Below, one piece after another: positions 44,532 to 53,970 of a stretch of 64,000 nucleotides of DNA (its first letter is position 1; each line of letters begins with the position of its first letter). The notes under the pieces are model-generated. The model saw only the letters and a program-made list of their open reading frames with translations, was not told the origin of the DNA and searched no databases. The position numbers and the translations under genes are program-made. The stretch is from Glaesserella australis. Lineage in GTDB: Bacteria; Pseudomonadota; Gammaproteobacteria; Enterobacterales; Pasteurellaceae. The stretch lies in contig NZ_PTPX01000001.1 of NCBI RefSeq assembly GCF_003260095.1, positions 92,941-156,940 of the forward strand, given 5' to 3'.

Positions 44532-45710
44532 ATGTCCAAACCAATGAACTTTGTGATGATTTCCCCTCACTTTCCTACCAATTTTGAGGCCTTTGCGGTC
44601 AGATTGCGTGAAAGTGGTTTTAACACCTTGGGGATCGCAGACACACCTTATGAGCAATTAAGCGAAGGCTTACGCAACTCGCTTACTGAGTATTATCGTG
44701 TTGATAATATGGAAGATTATGAACAGGTTTACCGTGCGGTTGGCTACTTTGCTCACAAATATGGTCGCATTGACCGTGTGGAATCCCACAACGAATACTG
44801 GCTTGAGTTAGACGCAAAATTGCGTACGGATTTCAACGTATCGGGCTATAAAAACGAAGATATGTTGGCAATCAAAACCAAAGCTCAAATGAAAGAAGTG
44901 TTCCGTAAAGCAGGCTTAAAAGTAGCGAAAGGACGTGTGTTTAAAGATGATGAAGACGCGCGCAAATTAGCGAAAGAGCTAAAATTCCCTGTGATCATTA
45001 AGCCAAATTCTGGCGTAGGGGCAAGCGATACGTACAAAATCAAATCAGCGGACGAGTTAGAAGCGTTTTTTGGCTATAAAAATGCTCACGTTGAATACAT
45101 TATGGAAGAGTTTATCGAAGGCGATATCGTGACCTTTGACGGCTTAACCGATAAAGACGGTAACATCGTATTCTACTCAAGCCTTGAGTATTCTGAAGTG
45201 GTGTTAGAAACCGTTGAAAAAGACAACGATATGTTCTACTACATTCCACGTGAAATCAAAGAAGATTTAGTGAAATTAGGGCAAAAATGTGTCGATGCCT
45301 TTAAAGTGCGTGAGCGTTTCTTCCACTTTGAATACTTCCGTGTTAAGAAAACAGGCGAATTGATGCCACTTGAAATCAACTGTCGTCCGCCAGGTGGTTT
45401 AACCATTGATATGTGGAACTATGCAAACGACTTTGACGTGTTCAGAGAATATGCGAATATCGTTAAAGAAAACAAATTCTACTCAAACATCACTCACCCG
45501 TGGAATGTGGTTTACATCGCTCGCAAAGCGAACAAAAACTACAAACATACCATTGATGAAGTGTGTCAGAAATTTGCTGGCAATATCATCAGCGTTCAAA
45601 CCGTTCCGGGCGTTTTCGCTAAAATTATGGGCGAACACGGCATTTTAGCTCGCACGGAAACAATGGAACAAATGCGTGAAATTGCACGTTTTGCACAAGA
45701 GAAGCAATAA
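44532..45710 (+). CDS. ATP-grasp ligase-like protein
   Basis: A 392-residue cytoplasmic protein with the ATP-grasp fold of carbamoyl-phosphate-synthase/biotin-carboxylase type: FPVIIKPNSGVGASDTYKI (ATP-binding loop), VEYIMEEFIEGDIVTFDG and PLEINCRPPGGLTIDM (Mg-binding Glu and Asn). It starts MSKPMNFVMISPHFP. ATP-grasp enzymes join a carboxylate to an amine or thiol through an acyl-phosphate. The GAGGAAG before the ATG fixes the start. The substrate is unknown; an esterase gene follows in the same direction. Confidence 0.82.
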   Translation: MSKPMNFVMISPHFPTNFEAFAVRLRESGFNTLGIADTPYEQLSEGLRNSLTEYYRVDNMEDYEQVYRAVGYFAHKYGRIDRVESHNEYWLELDAKLRTDFNVSGYKNEDMLAIKTKAQMKEVFRKAGLKVAKGRVFKDDEDARKLAKELKFPVIIKPNSGVGASDTYKIKSADELEAFFGYKNAHVEYIMEEFIEGDIVTFDGLTDKDGNIVFYSSLEYSEVVLETVEKDNDMFYYIPREIKEDLVKLGQKCVDAFKVRERFFHFEYFRVKKTGELMPLEINCRPPGGLTIDMWNYANDFDVFREYANIVKENKFYSNITHPWNVVYIARKANKNYKHTIDEVCQKFAGNIISVQTVPGVFAKIMGEHGILARTETMEQMREIARFAQEKQ

Positions 45711-45722
45711 CAAATGAAAAAT

Positions 45723-45790
45723 GTAGGGACACACTGCGTGTGTCCATTACATCTTAATTATTTAAGTGGACACACTCAGTGTGTCCCTAC
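45723..45790. repeat. Two GTAGGGACACAC-type hairpins between ATP-grasp and esterase genes
   Basis: GTAGGGACACACTGCGTGTGTCC at 45723-45745 and, inverted, GGACACACTCAGTGTGTCCCTAC at 45768-45790; each is a hairpin and the two also pair with each other. The same palindrome occurs behind recG. Confidence 0.75.
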
Positions 45791-45816
45791 TTTTTAGAAA
45801 AACAAAGGACAAACAA

Positions 45817-46569
45817 ATGCACTTTGAAAGACGTAGCCACTGGAGTGGTGAATTAGGGCGTGAAATGCACTTCAATGTCTATGGACACGCTGGCAAGCCT
45901 GTGATCGTTTTCCCATCATCAGGCGGAAACCAAAATGAATATGGCAACTTTGGTATGATCGAAGCTTGTCGCTCTTTTATTGATCGTGGATTAATCAAAT
46001 TCTACACGCCAGATTCCTTTGATAGCGAATCTTGGCTTGCGGAGTGGAAATCAGGGCATGATATGGCACAAGCACATAACGCTTACGACCGCTATATTAT
46101 CAACGAATTTGTGCCATTAATCCGTCACGAATCACAATGGGGCGGTGCGATGATTGCAACAGGTTGCAGTATGGGGGCTTATCACACCATCAACTTCGCA
46201 CTTCGTCACCCTGATCTTTTTGATACTGCTATTGCGTTAAGCGGTGTTTATGATGCTCGCTTCTTCACAGACGAATATTATGGCGATGAAGCCGTTTACT
46301 TCAACTCACCGATCGACTACCTTTGGAATCAACACGATAATTGGTTCTTAGAGCGTTACTACCGCAATCACTACATTGTTGCCGTAGGACAAGGTGCGTG
46401 GGAAGAACAACACGTTATCAGTACTCAACGTTTAGAAGAAGTCTTTAGAGAAAAAGGCATTCCAGGTTGGTTCGACTACTGGGGACATGATATGGCTCAC
46501 GACTGGCCATTATGGCGTCAACAAATGCCATATTTCCTAGGTAAGTTGGAAGAGCAAGGGATTATTTAA
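45817..46569 (+). CDS. Esterase D-type alpha/beta-hydrolase
   Basis: A 250-residue cytoplasmic esterase: KPVIVFPSSGGNQNEYG (oxyanion region), nucleophile elbow GCSMGAYH and a late Asp/His pair (DYWGHDMAHDW). It resembles the putative-esterase/YbbA-like group in size. AAAGGA precedes the ATG. With the ATP-grasp gene before it and a second esterase convergent behind it, these three may handle one ester or peptide-like compound. Substrate unknown. Confidence 0.8.
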   Translation: MHFERRSHWSGELGREMHFNVYGHAGKPVIVFPSSGGNQNEYGNFGMIEACRSFIDRGLIKFYTPDSFDSESWLAEWKSGHDMAQAHNAYDRYIINEFVPLIRHESQWGGAMIATGCSMGAYHTINFALRHPDLFDTAIALSGVYDARFFTDEYYGDEAVYFNSPIDYLWNQHDNWFLERYYRNHYIVAVGQGAWEEQHVISTQRLEEVFREKGIPGWFDYWGHDMAHDWPLWRQQMPYFLGKLEEQGII

Positions 46570-46574
46570 GTGAT

Positions 46575-46598
46575 AAAGCACATCAAATGATGTGCTTT
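46575..46598. terminator. Terminator of the esterase gene
   Basis: AAAGCACATCA at 46575-46585 pairs perfectly with TGATGTGCTTT at 46588-46598, followed by ATTTAT. A further uptake-core pair lies at about 46612-46667. Confidence 0.8.
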
Positions 46599-46669
46599 AT
46601 TTATATGATAGCAAGCGGTGAGATTCTTGCGGAAATTTGCAATCTTTTTATAGAACTGACCGCTTGTAC

Positions 46670-47497
46670 TTAATGATTCATCAACGAAAACCGTAAAAAC
46701 TCGACAAAATGATCCGCCCAGTGCATCTCGTGGTGAATCTCGTTCGCCATGAGTTTTAAGCGAATGTTATCCAAGGGGTGACCCGTGCGGAGCAAGGCTT
46801 GATAATAGTGTAGCGTACAATCGATGTAGGCTTGGTTCATATTTGAGATAAAGTGCGAATCGACTTCATCACCTTCTTTCGTCCCCACCTGGATAAAGAC
46901 CTTGCTCGAGCGGTTTAAGGGGTGAGTGTGGATAAACTCTAAAAAGGCAGGTTCGCTAAACCAAGAAGCAAGGGAAAAGACGCCCAAATGCCCAAAAACG
47001 TCAGGATATTCTGCCCCCATATAAGCGGTGATAATACCGCCCATTGAGCTGCCTGCCAATAGCGTATGCTCACGATCACGTTTGGTGCGATAATGTTGAT
47101 CGATAAACGGCTTAACGCTTTCCACCACCCAACGCCCATACGCCATACCGTAGCCCCCAGCATTCTGCGTTTCAGGAGTTGAGCCGGTATCCGTTCGCCA
47201 CGGACCGTATTCATCAAGGCGATTTTCGCCTGCATTATCAATCCCGACAATGATCATTTTCGGAAATTCTTTATGATTTTTAATCGTGGGGATCACTTTC
47301 CACGAATGACCTGAGTAAGACTCTTTGCTATAAAAGATGTTCTGCCCATCGTGCATATAAAGCACAGGGTAATGTCCTGCTTCTTCGCGATAACCTTTAG
47401 GTAACAGCACACGAATACGGCGTTGTTGGTTGAGATAAGGAACGTGCAGATAATGCTCACGCATTTCTAAAAAATAGTATTGAAGGGGATCTCGCAT
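46670..47497 (-). CDS. Second esterase D-type alpha/beta-hydrolase
   Basis: A 275-residue hydrolase: YPVLYMHDGQNIFY, IIVGIDNAGENRLDEYGPW, nucleophile elbow GSSMGG and HHEMHWADHF with the catalytic His. This is the IroE/enterochelin-esterase-like type, but it lacks a signal peptide, so it would act in the cytoplasm. An internal Met at residue 12 is an alternative start. It faces the other esterase gene convergently. Confidence 0.8.
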   Translation of the reverse strand: MRDPLQYYFLEMREHYLHVPYLNQQRRIRVLLPKGYREEAGHYPVLYMHDGQNIFYSKESYSGHSWKVIPTIKNHKEFPKMIIVGIDNAGENRLDEYGPWRTDTGSTPETQNAGGYGMAYGRWVVESVKPFIDQHYRTKRDREHTLLAGSSMGGIITAYMGAEYPDVFGHLGVFSLASWFSEPAFLEFIHTHPLNRSSKVFIQVGTKEGDEVDSHFISNMNQAYIDCTLHYYQALLRTGHPLDNIRLKLMANEIHHEMHWADHFVEFLRFSLMNH

Positions 47498-47625
47498 TGT
47501 AAAACTTCTTAGATAAAACAGATAATCAGCGGAAGTATATCACAGATCATATTTCCCTAAAAATTTCCCTATCCATTGCAAAAATCCGTTAAAATCGCAC
47601 CGCTTATTACTTTTCGAGAAAATCA

Positions 47626-49071
47626 ATGTTAAACCAAGTTTCAAACAGTCTGCTGTTGCCAAGCGGACTTCAATTATCCGATCTCACTAAAGTGTTAGAT
47701 CATTTTTCGAGCCGTCAGATTGATTATGCGGATCTCTATTTTCAGTTCAGCCAAGATGAGAGCTGGTCGCTGGAAGATCGCATTATCAAAGAGGGCGGTT
47801 TTTATATCGACCGAGGTGTTGGTGTGCGTGCGGTATCGGGTGAAAAAACAGGCTTTGCCTATGCGGATCAAATCTCGCTCTCTCAGCTTGAACAGTGTGC
47901 AATAGCGGCTCGTAGTATTACGCAGGAAAGCGGTCAGTTATTGGTAAAACCTTTCAAAGAAACGACCGCTATCAAACGTTATACGTCAATCAATCCCCTT
48001 GATACCTTAAGCCGTGAGCAGAAAGTGGAGCTGTTGCACCTTGTGGATAACGTGGCAAGAGCGGAAGATCCCCGTGTTATTCAGGTGAATGCCAACTTGT
48101 CGGCGGTTTATGAAGAGATGTTAGTCTCGGCAACGGACGGCACTTTGGCGGCGGATATTCGTCCGTTGGTGCGTCTGTCGATTTCAGTGTTGGTTGAGCA
48201 AAACGGCAAACGTGAACGGGGCAGTGCAGGGGCAGGCGGACGCTTTGGTTTGGAATGGTTCTTTGAGCCACATCATACGGGCGACAGCCGTGCGGTTTAT
48301 CTCGCCAAAGAAGCGGTACGACAAGCGGTCGTTAATCTTGATGCGGTTGCAGCACCCGCAGGCTCAATGCCGATTGTACTAGGGGCAGGCTGGCCGGGTA
48401 TTTTGCTACACGAAGCGGTCGGACACGGCTTGGAGGGCGATTTTAATCGCAAAGAGTCGTCAATGTTCACAGGGCGAGTTGGTGAGTTGGTGACATCGCC
48501 ACTCTGCACTATTGTAGATGACGGCACTGTGCCGAATATGCGTGGCTCGATTACCGTTGATGATGAGGGAGTACCATCCCAACGTAATGTGTTGATTGAA
48601 AACGGAATTTTGAAAGGCTATATGCAAGATAAGCTCAACGCACGTTTAATGGGCGTTGCCCCAACAGGAAATGGGCGCCGTGAGTCCTATGCTCATTTAC
48701 CGATGCCACGAATGACCAACACCTATATGACCGAAGGCAACCACGAATTTGACGAGATGATCGAATCCGTCGAATTTGGCTTGTATGCTCCCCATTTCAG
48801 TGGCGGACAAGTGGATATTACATCGGGCAAATTTGTCTTCTCTACCGCAGAAGCCTACTTGATTGAAAAAGGAAAAATCACCAAACCTGTCACAGGGGCA
48901 ACGCTGATCGGCAGTGGCATTGAAGCAATGCAACAGGTCTCAATGGTCGGCAAAAAAATGGAACTCGATTTAGGTATCGGCACTTGTGGCAAAGAGGGGC
49001 AAAGTGTACCTGTCGGCGTAGGGCAACCGACTGTTAAGTTGGATCGGATTACGGTTGGGGGTAGGGGGTAA
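47626..49071 (+). CDS. tldD: Metalloprotease TldD
   Basis: A 481-residue TldD: active-site motif [12 protein letters not shown] (H262, E263, H267) in the middle, [18 protein letters not shown] near the N-terminus and the C-terminal beta region [17 protein letters not shown]. TldD pairs with TldE/PmbA to form a peptidase that matures small modified peptides and degrades unstructured chains. No tldE is in the window. The end of the gene runs straight into a repeat array. Confidence 0.96.
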   Translation: MLNQVSNSLLLPSGLQLSDLTKVLDHFSSRQIDYADLYFQFSQDESWSLEDRIIKEGGFYIDRGVGVRAVSGEKTGFAYADQISLSQLEQCAIAARSITQESGQLLVKPFKETTAIKRYTSINPLDTLSREQKVELLHLVDNVARAEDPRVIQVNANLSAVYEEMLVSATDGTLAADIRPLVRLSISVLVEQNGKRERGSAGAGGRFGLEWFFEPHHTGDSRAVYLAKEAVRQAVVNLDAVAAPAGSMPIVLGAGWPGILLHEAVGHGLEGDFNRKESSMFTGRVGELVTSPLCTIVDDGTVPNMRGSITVDDEGVPSQRNVLIENGILKGYMQDKLNARLMGVAPTGNGRRESYAHLPMPRMTNTYMTEGNHEFDEMIESVEFGLYAPHFSGGQVDITSGKFVFSTAEAYLIEKGKITKPVTGATLIGSGIEAMQQVSMVGKKMELDLGIGTCGKEGQSVPVGVGQPTVKLDRITVGGRG

Positions 49072-49546
49072 TACCTTGCACGCTAAAGCGTACAAGGTTA
49101 AGCATAAGTGAGCCACGCAGTGGCTCAGGGCATACAGTCCCAGTGGGACTGACTTATGACTAACCCTGTACGGCTTGCCGTGCAGGGTAGGTAGTAGCGT
49201 AATCAGATATATATCTTGCACGCTAAAGCGTACAAGGTTAAGCATAAGTGAGCCACGCAGTGGCTCAGGGCATACAGTCCCAACGGGGCTGACTTATGAC
49301 TAACCCTGTACGGTGTGCCGTGCCGGCAGTAGTGTAATCAGATATATACCTTGCACGCTAAAGCGTACAAGGTTAGGCATAAGTGAGCCACGCTGTGGCT
49401 CAAGGCATACAGTCCCAGTGGGACTGACTTATGATTAACCCTGTACGGCTTGCCGTGCAGGGTAGGTGGCAATGTAATCAGATATATACCTTGCACGCTA
49501 AAGCGTACAAGGTTAAGTATAAGTGAGCCACGCAGTGGCTCAGGGT
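49072..49546. repeat. Tandem array of 140-bp units, each with four hairpins (REP-like)
   Basis: Units start at 49072, 49212, 49347 and 49487 (the last is truncated after about 60 bp). Each full unit contains, in order, hairpins CCTTGCACGCT-AAAGCGTACAAGG, TGAGCCA-CGCA-GTGGCTCA, CAGTCCCA-GTGGGACTG and CCCTGTACGGC-TT-GCCGTGCAGGG, then a link AATCAGATATATA. Unit differences are compensated or fall in loops (for example GGGCA/GGACA). They begin directly at the tldD stop. Confidence 0.92.
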
Positions 49547-49669
49547 AGAGCATACCGTTATAACTAAATTTGTGATCTCGATCGAAAAACTTAAAATGTT
49601 TACTTGATAGCTTGCTTACCAATGCATACAAAATGTGGTCTTGTATAGATTATTTTTTAAGGAAATAAG

Positions 49670-50125
49670 ATGAGTTATACGAGAGCGATTTATCACATTA
49701 TTTTTCGTACAAAATCAGGTGTGCCAGCAATAACAGAAAACTATGAAGAAATTTTATATACGTTTATTTGGAAGTTTATCAAAGAGAGAAAATCGGTTTT
49801 ATATCGTATAAATGGTATGCCTGATCATATTCATTTATTGGTTGATCTCCACCCTAAAATTGCGGTTGCAGATTTTGTGCAGCAATTAAAAAATGCGACT
49901 CATCTTTTGTTAGAACGTCATAAAGAAGAATTTCCATTTTTTACAGCTTGGGCTGTTGGTTATTGTGCTTTGACATACAGTGAAAGAGATAAAATACAAA
50001 TTATTAATTACATAAAAAACCAAAAAACACATCATAAAACACAAAATTTTCTGAATGAAGTTAAATGCTTGATGATTGATAACGGCATTGAAATTAATGA
50101 AAAGTTTTTTGAAAGAGATATTTAG
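49670..50125 (+). CDS. REP-associated tyrosine transposase (RAYT, Y1 HUH type)
   Basis: A 151-residue single-stranded-DNA transposase-like protein with HUH motif [11 protein letters not shown] (H53, H55) and the catalytic Tyr in [11 protein letters not shown] (Y114), the YIxNQxxHH signature of RAYT/IS200-like enzymes. It lies about 120 bp behind the hairpin array; RAYTs are normally flanked by the REP hairpins they act on. The full catalytic set is present, so it may be active. It is followed by prmA with a 22-bp gap. Confidence 0.88.
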   Translation: MSYTRAIYHIIFRTKSGVPAITENYEEILYTFIWKFIKERKSVLYRINGMPDHIHLLVDLHPKIAVADFVQQLKNATHLLLERHKEEFPFFTAWAVGYCALTYSERDKIQIINYIKNQKTHHKTQNFLNEVKCLMIDNGIEINEKFFERDI

Positions 50126-50147
50126 ACTAGAAATAAAGGAAAACAAA

Positions 50148-51029
50148 ATGGCTTGGGTACAAATTCGTTTAAATAGTACAGACAGAGAAGCTGAGAAAAT
50201 CAGCGATTTTTTAGAAGAGATTGGGGCGGTGTCCGTGACTTTTATGGACAGCCAAGACACGCCGATTTTTGAGCCGTTGCCGGGGGAAACTCGACTTTGG
50301 GGCAATACCGATGTGGTGGCGTTGTTTGATGCAGAAACCGATATGAAAGCGATTGTAGCGGAATTGGTGGCAAGCAAATTAGTGGCGGTAGATTTTGCCC
50401 ACAAAATTGAGCAGATTGAAGATAAAGATTGGGAACGGGAGTGGATGGATAATTTCCACCCAATGCAATTTGGCAAGCGGTTGTGGATTTGCCCAAGCTG
50501 GCGTGAAGTGCCTGATCCAAATGCGGTGAATGTGATGTTAGACCCAGGTCTTGCCTTTGGTACAGGAACACACCCGACAACTGCCCTTTGTTTAGCGTGG
50601 CTTGACGGGCTTGATTTGACGGGTAAAACGGTGATTGACTTCGGTTGCGGTTCGGGGATTTTGGCGATTGCGGCTCTTAAATTAGGGGCAAAACAGGCTA
50701 TCGGGATTGATATTGACCCACAAGCGATTTTAGCAAGTCAAAACAATGCAGAAGCTAATGGTGTAGCGGATAGATTACAGCTCTTTCTTGCAAAAGATCA
50801 GCCGAAAGATCTCATTGCAGATGTTGTTGTTGCCAACATTCTTGCAGGTCCGCTTAAAGAGCTTGCGCCACAAATTATCACGTTAGTCAAACCGCAAGGA
50901 GATTTAGGCTTATCAGGTATTCTTGCCACACAAGCCGAGTCAGTCTGTGAGGCTTATCAAACGGCGTTCAATCTTGATCCTGTGGTGGAAAAAGAAGAGT
51001 GGTGTCGAATTACAGGCGTGAAAAAATAA
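50148..51029 (+). CDS. prmA: Ribosomal protein L11 methyltransferase PrmA
   Basis: A 293-residue enzyme that trimethylates L11. N-terminal recognition domain [17 protein letters not shown], linker, then the SAM-dependent methyltransferase core with motif [16 protein letters not shown] and the L11 catalytic segment [16 protein letters not shown]. The frame is open for 24 codons before this ATG (into the RAYT tail), but AAAGGA and family length support the start given. Confidence 0.96.
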   Translation: MAWVQIRLNSTDREAEKISDFLEEIGAVSVTFMDSQDTPIFEPLPGETRLWGNTDVVALFDAETDMKAIVAELVASKLVAVDFAHKIEQIEDKDWEREWMDNFHPMQFGKRLWICPSWREVPDPNAVNVMLDPGLAFGTGTHPTTALCLAWLDGLDLTGKTVIDFGCGSGILAIAALKLGAKQAIGIDIDPQAILASQNNAEANGVADRLQLFLAKDQPKDLIADVVVANILAGPLKELAPQIITLVKPQGDLGLSGILATQAESVCEAYQTAFNLDPVVEKEEWCRITGVKK

Positions 51030-51048
51030 TCTTTCTTTTTAAATAATA

Positions 51049-51094
51049 ACAAGCGGTGAGATTTGCAAAATATTTTACTAATCTCACCGCTTGT
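51049..51094. terminator. Uptake-sequence dyad between prmA and eptA
   Basis: ACAAGCGGTGAGATT at 51049-51063 pairs perfectly with AATCTCACCGCTTGT at 51080-51094. Two full Apl cores in inverted order, 15-bp stem, between convergent genes. Confidence 0.85.
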
Positions 51095-51119
51095 CTATTT
51101 AAACTATTTTAGATTTATT

Positions 51120-52751
51120 TTATTTACGACATTGTCCTAAAATATCTAAATCTTTACGATAAGTAGAAAGGGATAAATTTAAGTCTGTAGTACCAATTAC
51201 AGAGTGGAAAAAATTATCGTGAGAATAGGTTTTTGTTTTCGCATTTTTACGAACACAATTTAAATCAAATGGCTCGTTTTTCACCCATTCTTTTGAGAAC
51301 CACATAATCATAGGAACTTTGGTTTGATATTCAGGGGCAATAGAATAAGGCGCACCATGTAAATATAATCCATTTTCACCTAAAGATTCACCATGGTCTG
51401 ACACATAAAATAATGTACTTTCCCATTTTTCATGGCTTTCTAACATTGAAATAATATTATTTAAAAACTGATCTAAATAAACAATACCATTATCATAGGT
51501 GTTTATTAATTCTTCATTGCTACAACGATTAATTTCATTGGTATCACACGTTGGCGTAAAGACTTTTTCTTTATCGGTATAACGTTCATAATAAGTCGGG
51601 CCATGACTTCCCATAGTATGTGCAACAATCACAATATCTTTATTTGTAGATTCTTTTAGTGCCTTTTCAATTTCAGGTAATAAAATATTATCCAAACATT
51701 CACCGTCACGACAAAATTCCGGCAGATTTAATTCAATAATATTTTTGGTAGGCACACGCTCACAGACACCTTTACAGTCGCTATTATTATTCAGCCACAT
51801 CACATCCATGCCTGCACATTGCAGGATATCGAGTAAGTTATCTTGTTTATAGGCTTTAGCATTACTAAATTCATCTTGTGTTAAGGCAGAGAACATACAA
51901 GGCACGGAGACAGCCGTTGCGGTTCCACAGCTATTAACATCAGTGAAGTTGATGATTTCATCACCACGAGCGGCTAGTTTTGGCGTCGTTTGGCGTGCAT
52001 AGCCATTAAGCCCCCAGTTTTGTGCACGGGTTGTTTCGCCAACGACAAGCACGGTGACATGGCGATAATCATCAGGCTTAGCTAATTTTGCATCTAAATC
52101 AAGTTGGGTATAAGGTAAATTATCACGATAGTGGTGACGAATTTTCTTAATACTTGATGCAACAAAATTTGATGGTGTAATTAAATATGGCAAGCTTTTA
52201 TTATTACGGAAAAAAGAAGCGTAATCTTGATAATAGAATTTAGCAACACCTAAAATTACCACAACAGAAATCATTACACTCCCTAAGCGAGCTAATAATT
52301 CTTTCCACCACGGTTTATATTCTATTTTTACCGATAAATATAATAAGGTAGGAATAATGCCTAAACAAAATAACCATAATAAAAAGGATGTGGTTAATGT
52401 ACGAGAGCTTTCTGCGAAGTTGGTTTGTAATACATTATTTAACATATCTACATCAAAGTAGATATTAAAAAAGAGAGAGTTATAACTAATTGCAGCACTA
52501 ATTAAAATTAAGAGTGGAATAATTATTTTATGTAAATAGGGAATAGATAATACATTTAAAATAATATTCAATGCAAAGAAATAGACAAATGGAATAGTTA
52601 ATAAGAAATAGCTTTCAGGTTGCCACGTTAGTGGTTGTGCAACTAGAACTTGTTCATAAAAACCAAGATTAAGCGCTAACGTAAAGTAGAGCGATACGAT
52701 AAAATTTAGCGTTGTGGATGATAATTTCCATTTAGGAAGAAAGGAGAACAT
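51120..52751 (-). CDS. eptA: Phosphoethanolamine transferase EptA
   Basis: A 543-residue inner-membrane enzyme that adds phosphoethanolamine to lipid A, lowering its charge and giving polymyxin resistance. Five N-terminal membrane segments precede a periplasmic sulfatase-like domain with E239 (VVGETTRA), nucleophile T279 (SCGTATAVSVPC) flanked by the Cys pair, HTMGSHGP and the late VSDHGESLGE with the metal Asp-His. It is of the same family as MCR enzymes. It follows the ygiW gene in the same direction, but at 197 bp with a hairpin between. Confidence 0.93.
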   Translation of the reverse strand: MFSFLPKWKLSSTTLNFIVSLYFTLALNLGFYEQVLVAQPLTWQPESYFLLTIPFVYFFALNIILNVLSIPYLHKIIIPLLILISAAISYNSLFFNIYFDVDMLNNVLQTNFAESSRTLTTSFLLWLFCLGIIPTLLYLSVKIEYKPWWKELLARLGSVMISVVVILGVAKFYYQDYASFFRNNKSLPYLITPSNFVASSIKKIRHHYRDNLPYTQLDLDAKLAKPDDYRHVTVLVVGETTRAQNWGLNGYARQTTPKLAARGDEIINFTDVNSCGTATAVSVPCMFSALTQDEFSNAKAYKQDNLLDILQCAGMDVMWLNNNSDCKGVCERVPTKNIIELNLPEFCRDGECLDNILLPEIEKALKESTNKDIVIVAHTMGSHGPTYYERYTDKEKVFTPTCDTNEINRCSNEELINTYDNGIVYLDQFLNNIISMLESHEKWESTLFYVSDHGESLGENGLYLHGAPYSIAPEYQTKVPMIMWFSKEWVKNEPFDLNCVRKNAKTKTYSHDNFFHSVIGTTDLNLSLSTYRKDLDILGQCRK

Positions 52752-52894
52752 AAAAAAACCTTATAAAAATACATATTGCCTTGCTTAGAGATAGGATTTT
52801 AAATTACGTTCACATCTTTACATAATTTTTTATCTTTTTGCCTAAAATATAACAATATTATTACTGTTGATAATAGTTCGTATATAAATAAAGA

Positions 52895-52924
52895 TCGGAT
52901 TTGCAAAATATTCTGCAAATCCGA
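52895..52924. terminator. Hairpin between ygiW and eptA
   Basis: TCGGATTTGCA at 52895-52905 pairs with TGCAAATCCGA at 52914-52924; the right flank reads CCGCTTG. Ends ygiW. Confidence 0.7.
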
Positions 52925-52948
52925 CCGCTTGTATATTATTAAAAGAAA

Positions 52949-53344
52949 TTATTTTTTAGTGACTTGTTTTACATCAATCTCGGTTTTACCCCACTCGCTA
53001 TCGACTTTACCACGAATTTGAATGGTATCTTGTGGAGAAATGGTTTGACCTTGCCATGCATGTTTGCTCACATCGATCTGAATTTCACCTGTTGCATCTT
53101 GGAAAGTAAATTCATCTTTATCGATCTGTTTGACGATTTTACCTTCTAATAACGCGGGTGTGTCATCGCTCGCTTTAAGGGCATCTGCAACGGTTTTAAC
53201 TGCAAGGCTTTCATCAAAGAAGCCTTGTTGCATTTGACCTTTGCCGTCATGGTAACCACCACGGTGGCGATCGTCGCCATCACCTTTTGCCATAGAGACG
53301 GTAGAAACGGCTAATAATGTTGTTAAGATAATTGCTTTTTTCAT
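52949..53344 (-). CDS. ygiW: YgiW/YdeI-family periplasmic OB-fold stress protein
   Basis: A 131-residue protein with a signal peptide (cut after SMA, about residue 19), a His/Gly-rich start of the mature part (DDRHRGGYHDGKG) and the BOF-type OB fold (ALLEGKIVKQIDKDEFTFQDATGEIQIDVS). In enterobacteria YgiW/VisP binds peptidoglycan and is induced by stress and cationic peptides, in line with the eptA neighbour. Confidence 0.87.
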   Translation of the reverse strand: MKKAIILTTLLAVSTVSMAKGDGDDRHRGGYHDGKGQMQQGFFDESLAVKTVADALKASDDTPALLEGKIVKQIDKDEFTFQDATGEIQIDVSKHAWQGQTISPQDTIQIRGKVDSEWGKTEIDVKQVTKK

Positions 53345-53570
53345 AGATTACTCCGAATAGTTAAAATAGTTATTTAAGTTTACTGTTTTCAACGAAGGTG
53401 TCTTGCCTTTCGTTGTGTGTATTAAAACAAGCAAATCTTAAAAAAATCTTAAGAAATAAATATTTTTCAAAAATTTTTTATTTTTCTATCTTGATTGCTA
53501 CTCTTAAGTAACTTCTGTATAATCTCCAACCTTTTATAAGTTCAGAATTTTGCAAAATTTGGAGTAAACA

Positions 53571-53852
53571 ATGGCTCGTGTAACCGTTCAAGATGCAGTA
53601 GAGAAAATTGGTAACCGTTTTGATTTAATTTTAACGGCGGCGCGCCGTGCAAGACAGCTTCAACTTCACACACGTGAACCGCTTGTAGCAGAAGAAGGCG
53701 ACAAACCAACGGTTATCGCTTTGCGTGAGATTGAAGAAGGTTTAATCAACAATCAAATTATGGATCAGCAAGAGAAATTTGATGCGATTGCACAAGAAGT
53801 GGCAGAAAAAGAAGCGATCTCTTTTCTTGCAGATGTACAAGCAAATTCATAA
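53571..53852 (+). CDS. rpoZ: RNA polymerase omega subunit RpoZ
   Basis: A 93-residue omega subunit: [20 protein letters not shown] and ARRARQL, followed by [11 protein letters not shown], as in all RpoZ proteins. It stabilises the beta-prime subunit and forms part of the ppGpp site. The spoT gene follows after 118 bp, as in enterobacteria. Confidence 0.97.
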   Translation: MARVTVQDAVEKIGNRFDLILTAARRARQLQLHTREPLVAEEGDKPTVIALREIEEGLINNQIMDQQEKFDAIAQEVAEKEAISFLADVQANS

Positions 53853-53870
53853 TTCGCTTAACTTTTAAGT

Positions 53871-53917
53871 AAAATGGACAATCAAAAGGGTAATTTACTC
53901 TTTTCATTGTCCATTTT
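53871..53917. terminator. Hairpin between rpoZ and spoT
   Basis: AAAATGGACAAT at 53871-53882 pairs with ATTGTCCATTTT at 53906-53917, with AAAAGGGTAA/TACTCTTTT pairing inside and T-rich sequence after it. Confidence 0.75.
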
Positions 53918-53970
53918 TCGTTATACATTATCTTTATTTTTCTAATGTTTTCATTGTGGTGGAGTAAAAA

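Noticed and set aside
49072..49546. CRISPR array
   Set aside because: Units are 140 bp and nearly identical over their full length with no unique spacers, so they are a tandem repeat, not repeat-spacer units.
48970..49631. Minus-strand frames with repeated peptide (GKPYRVSHKSVPLGLYALSH)
   Set aside because: They are translations of the hairpin array and repeat with it; no start signals.
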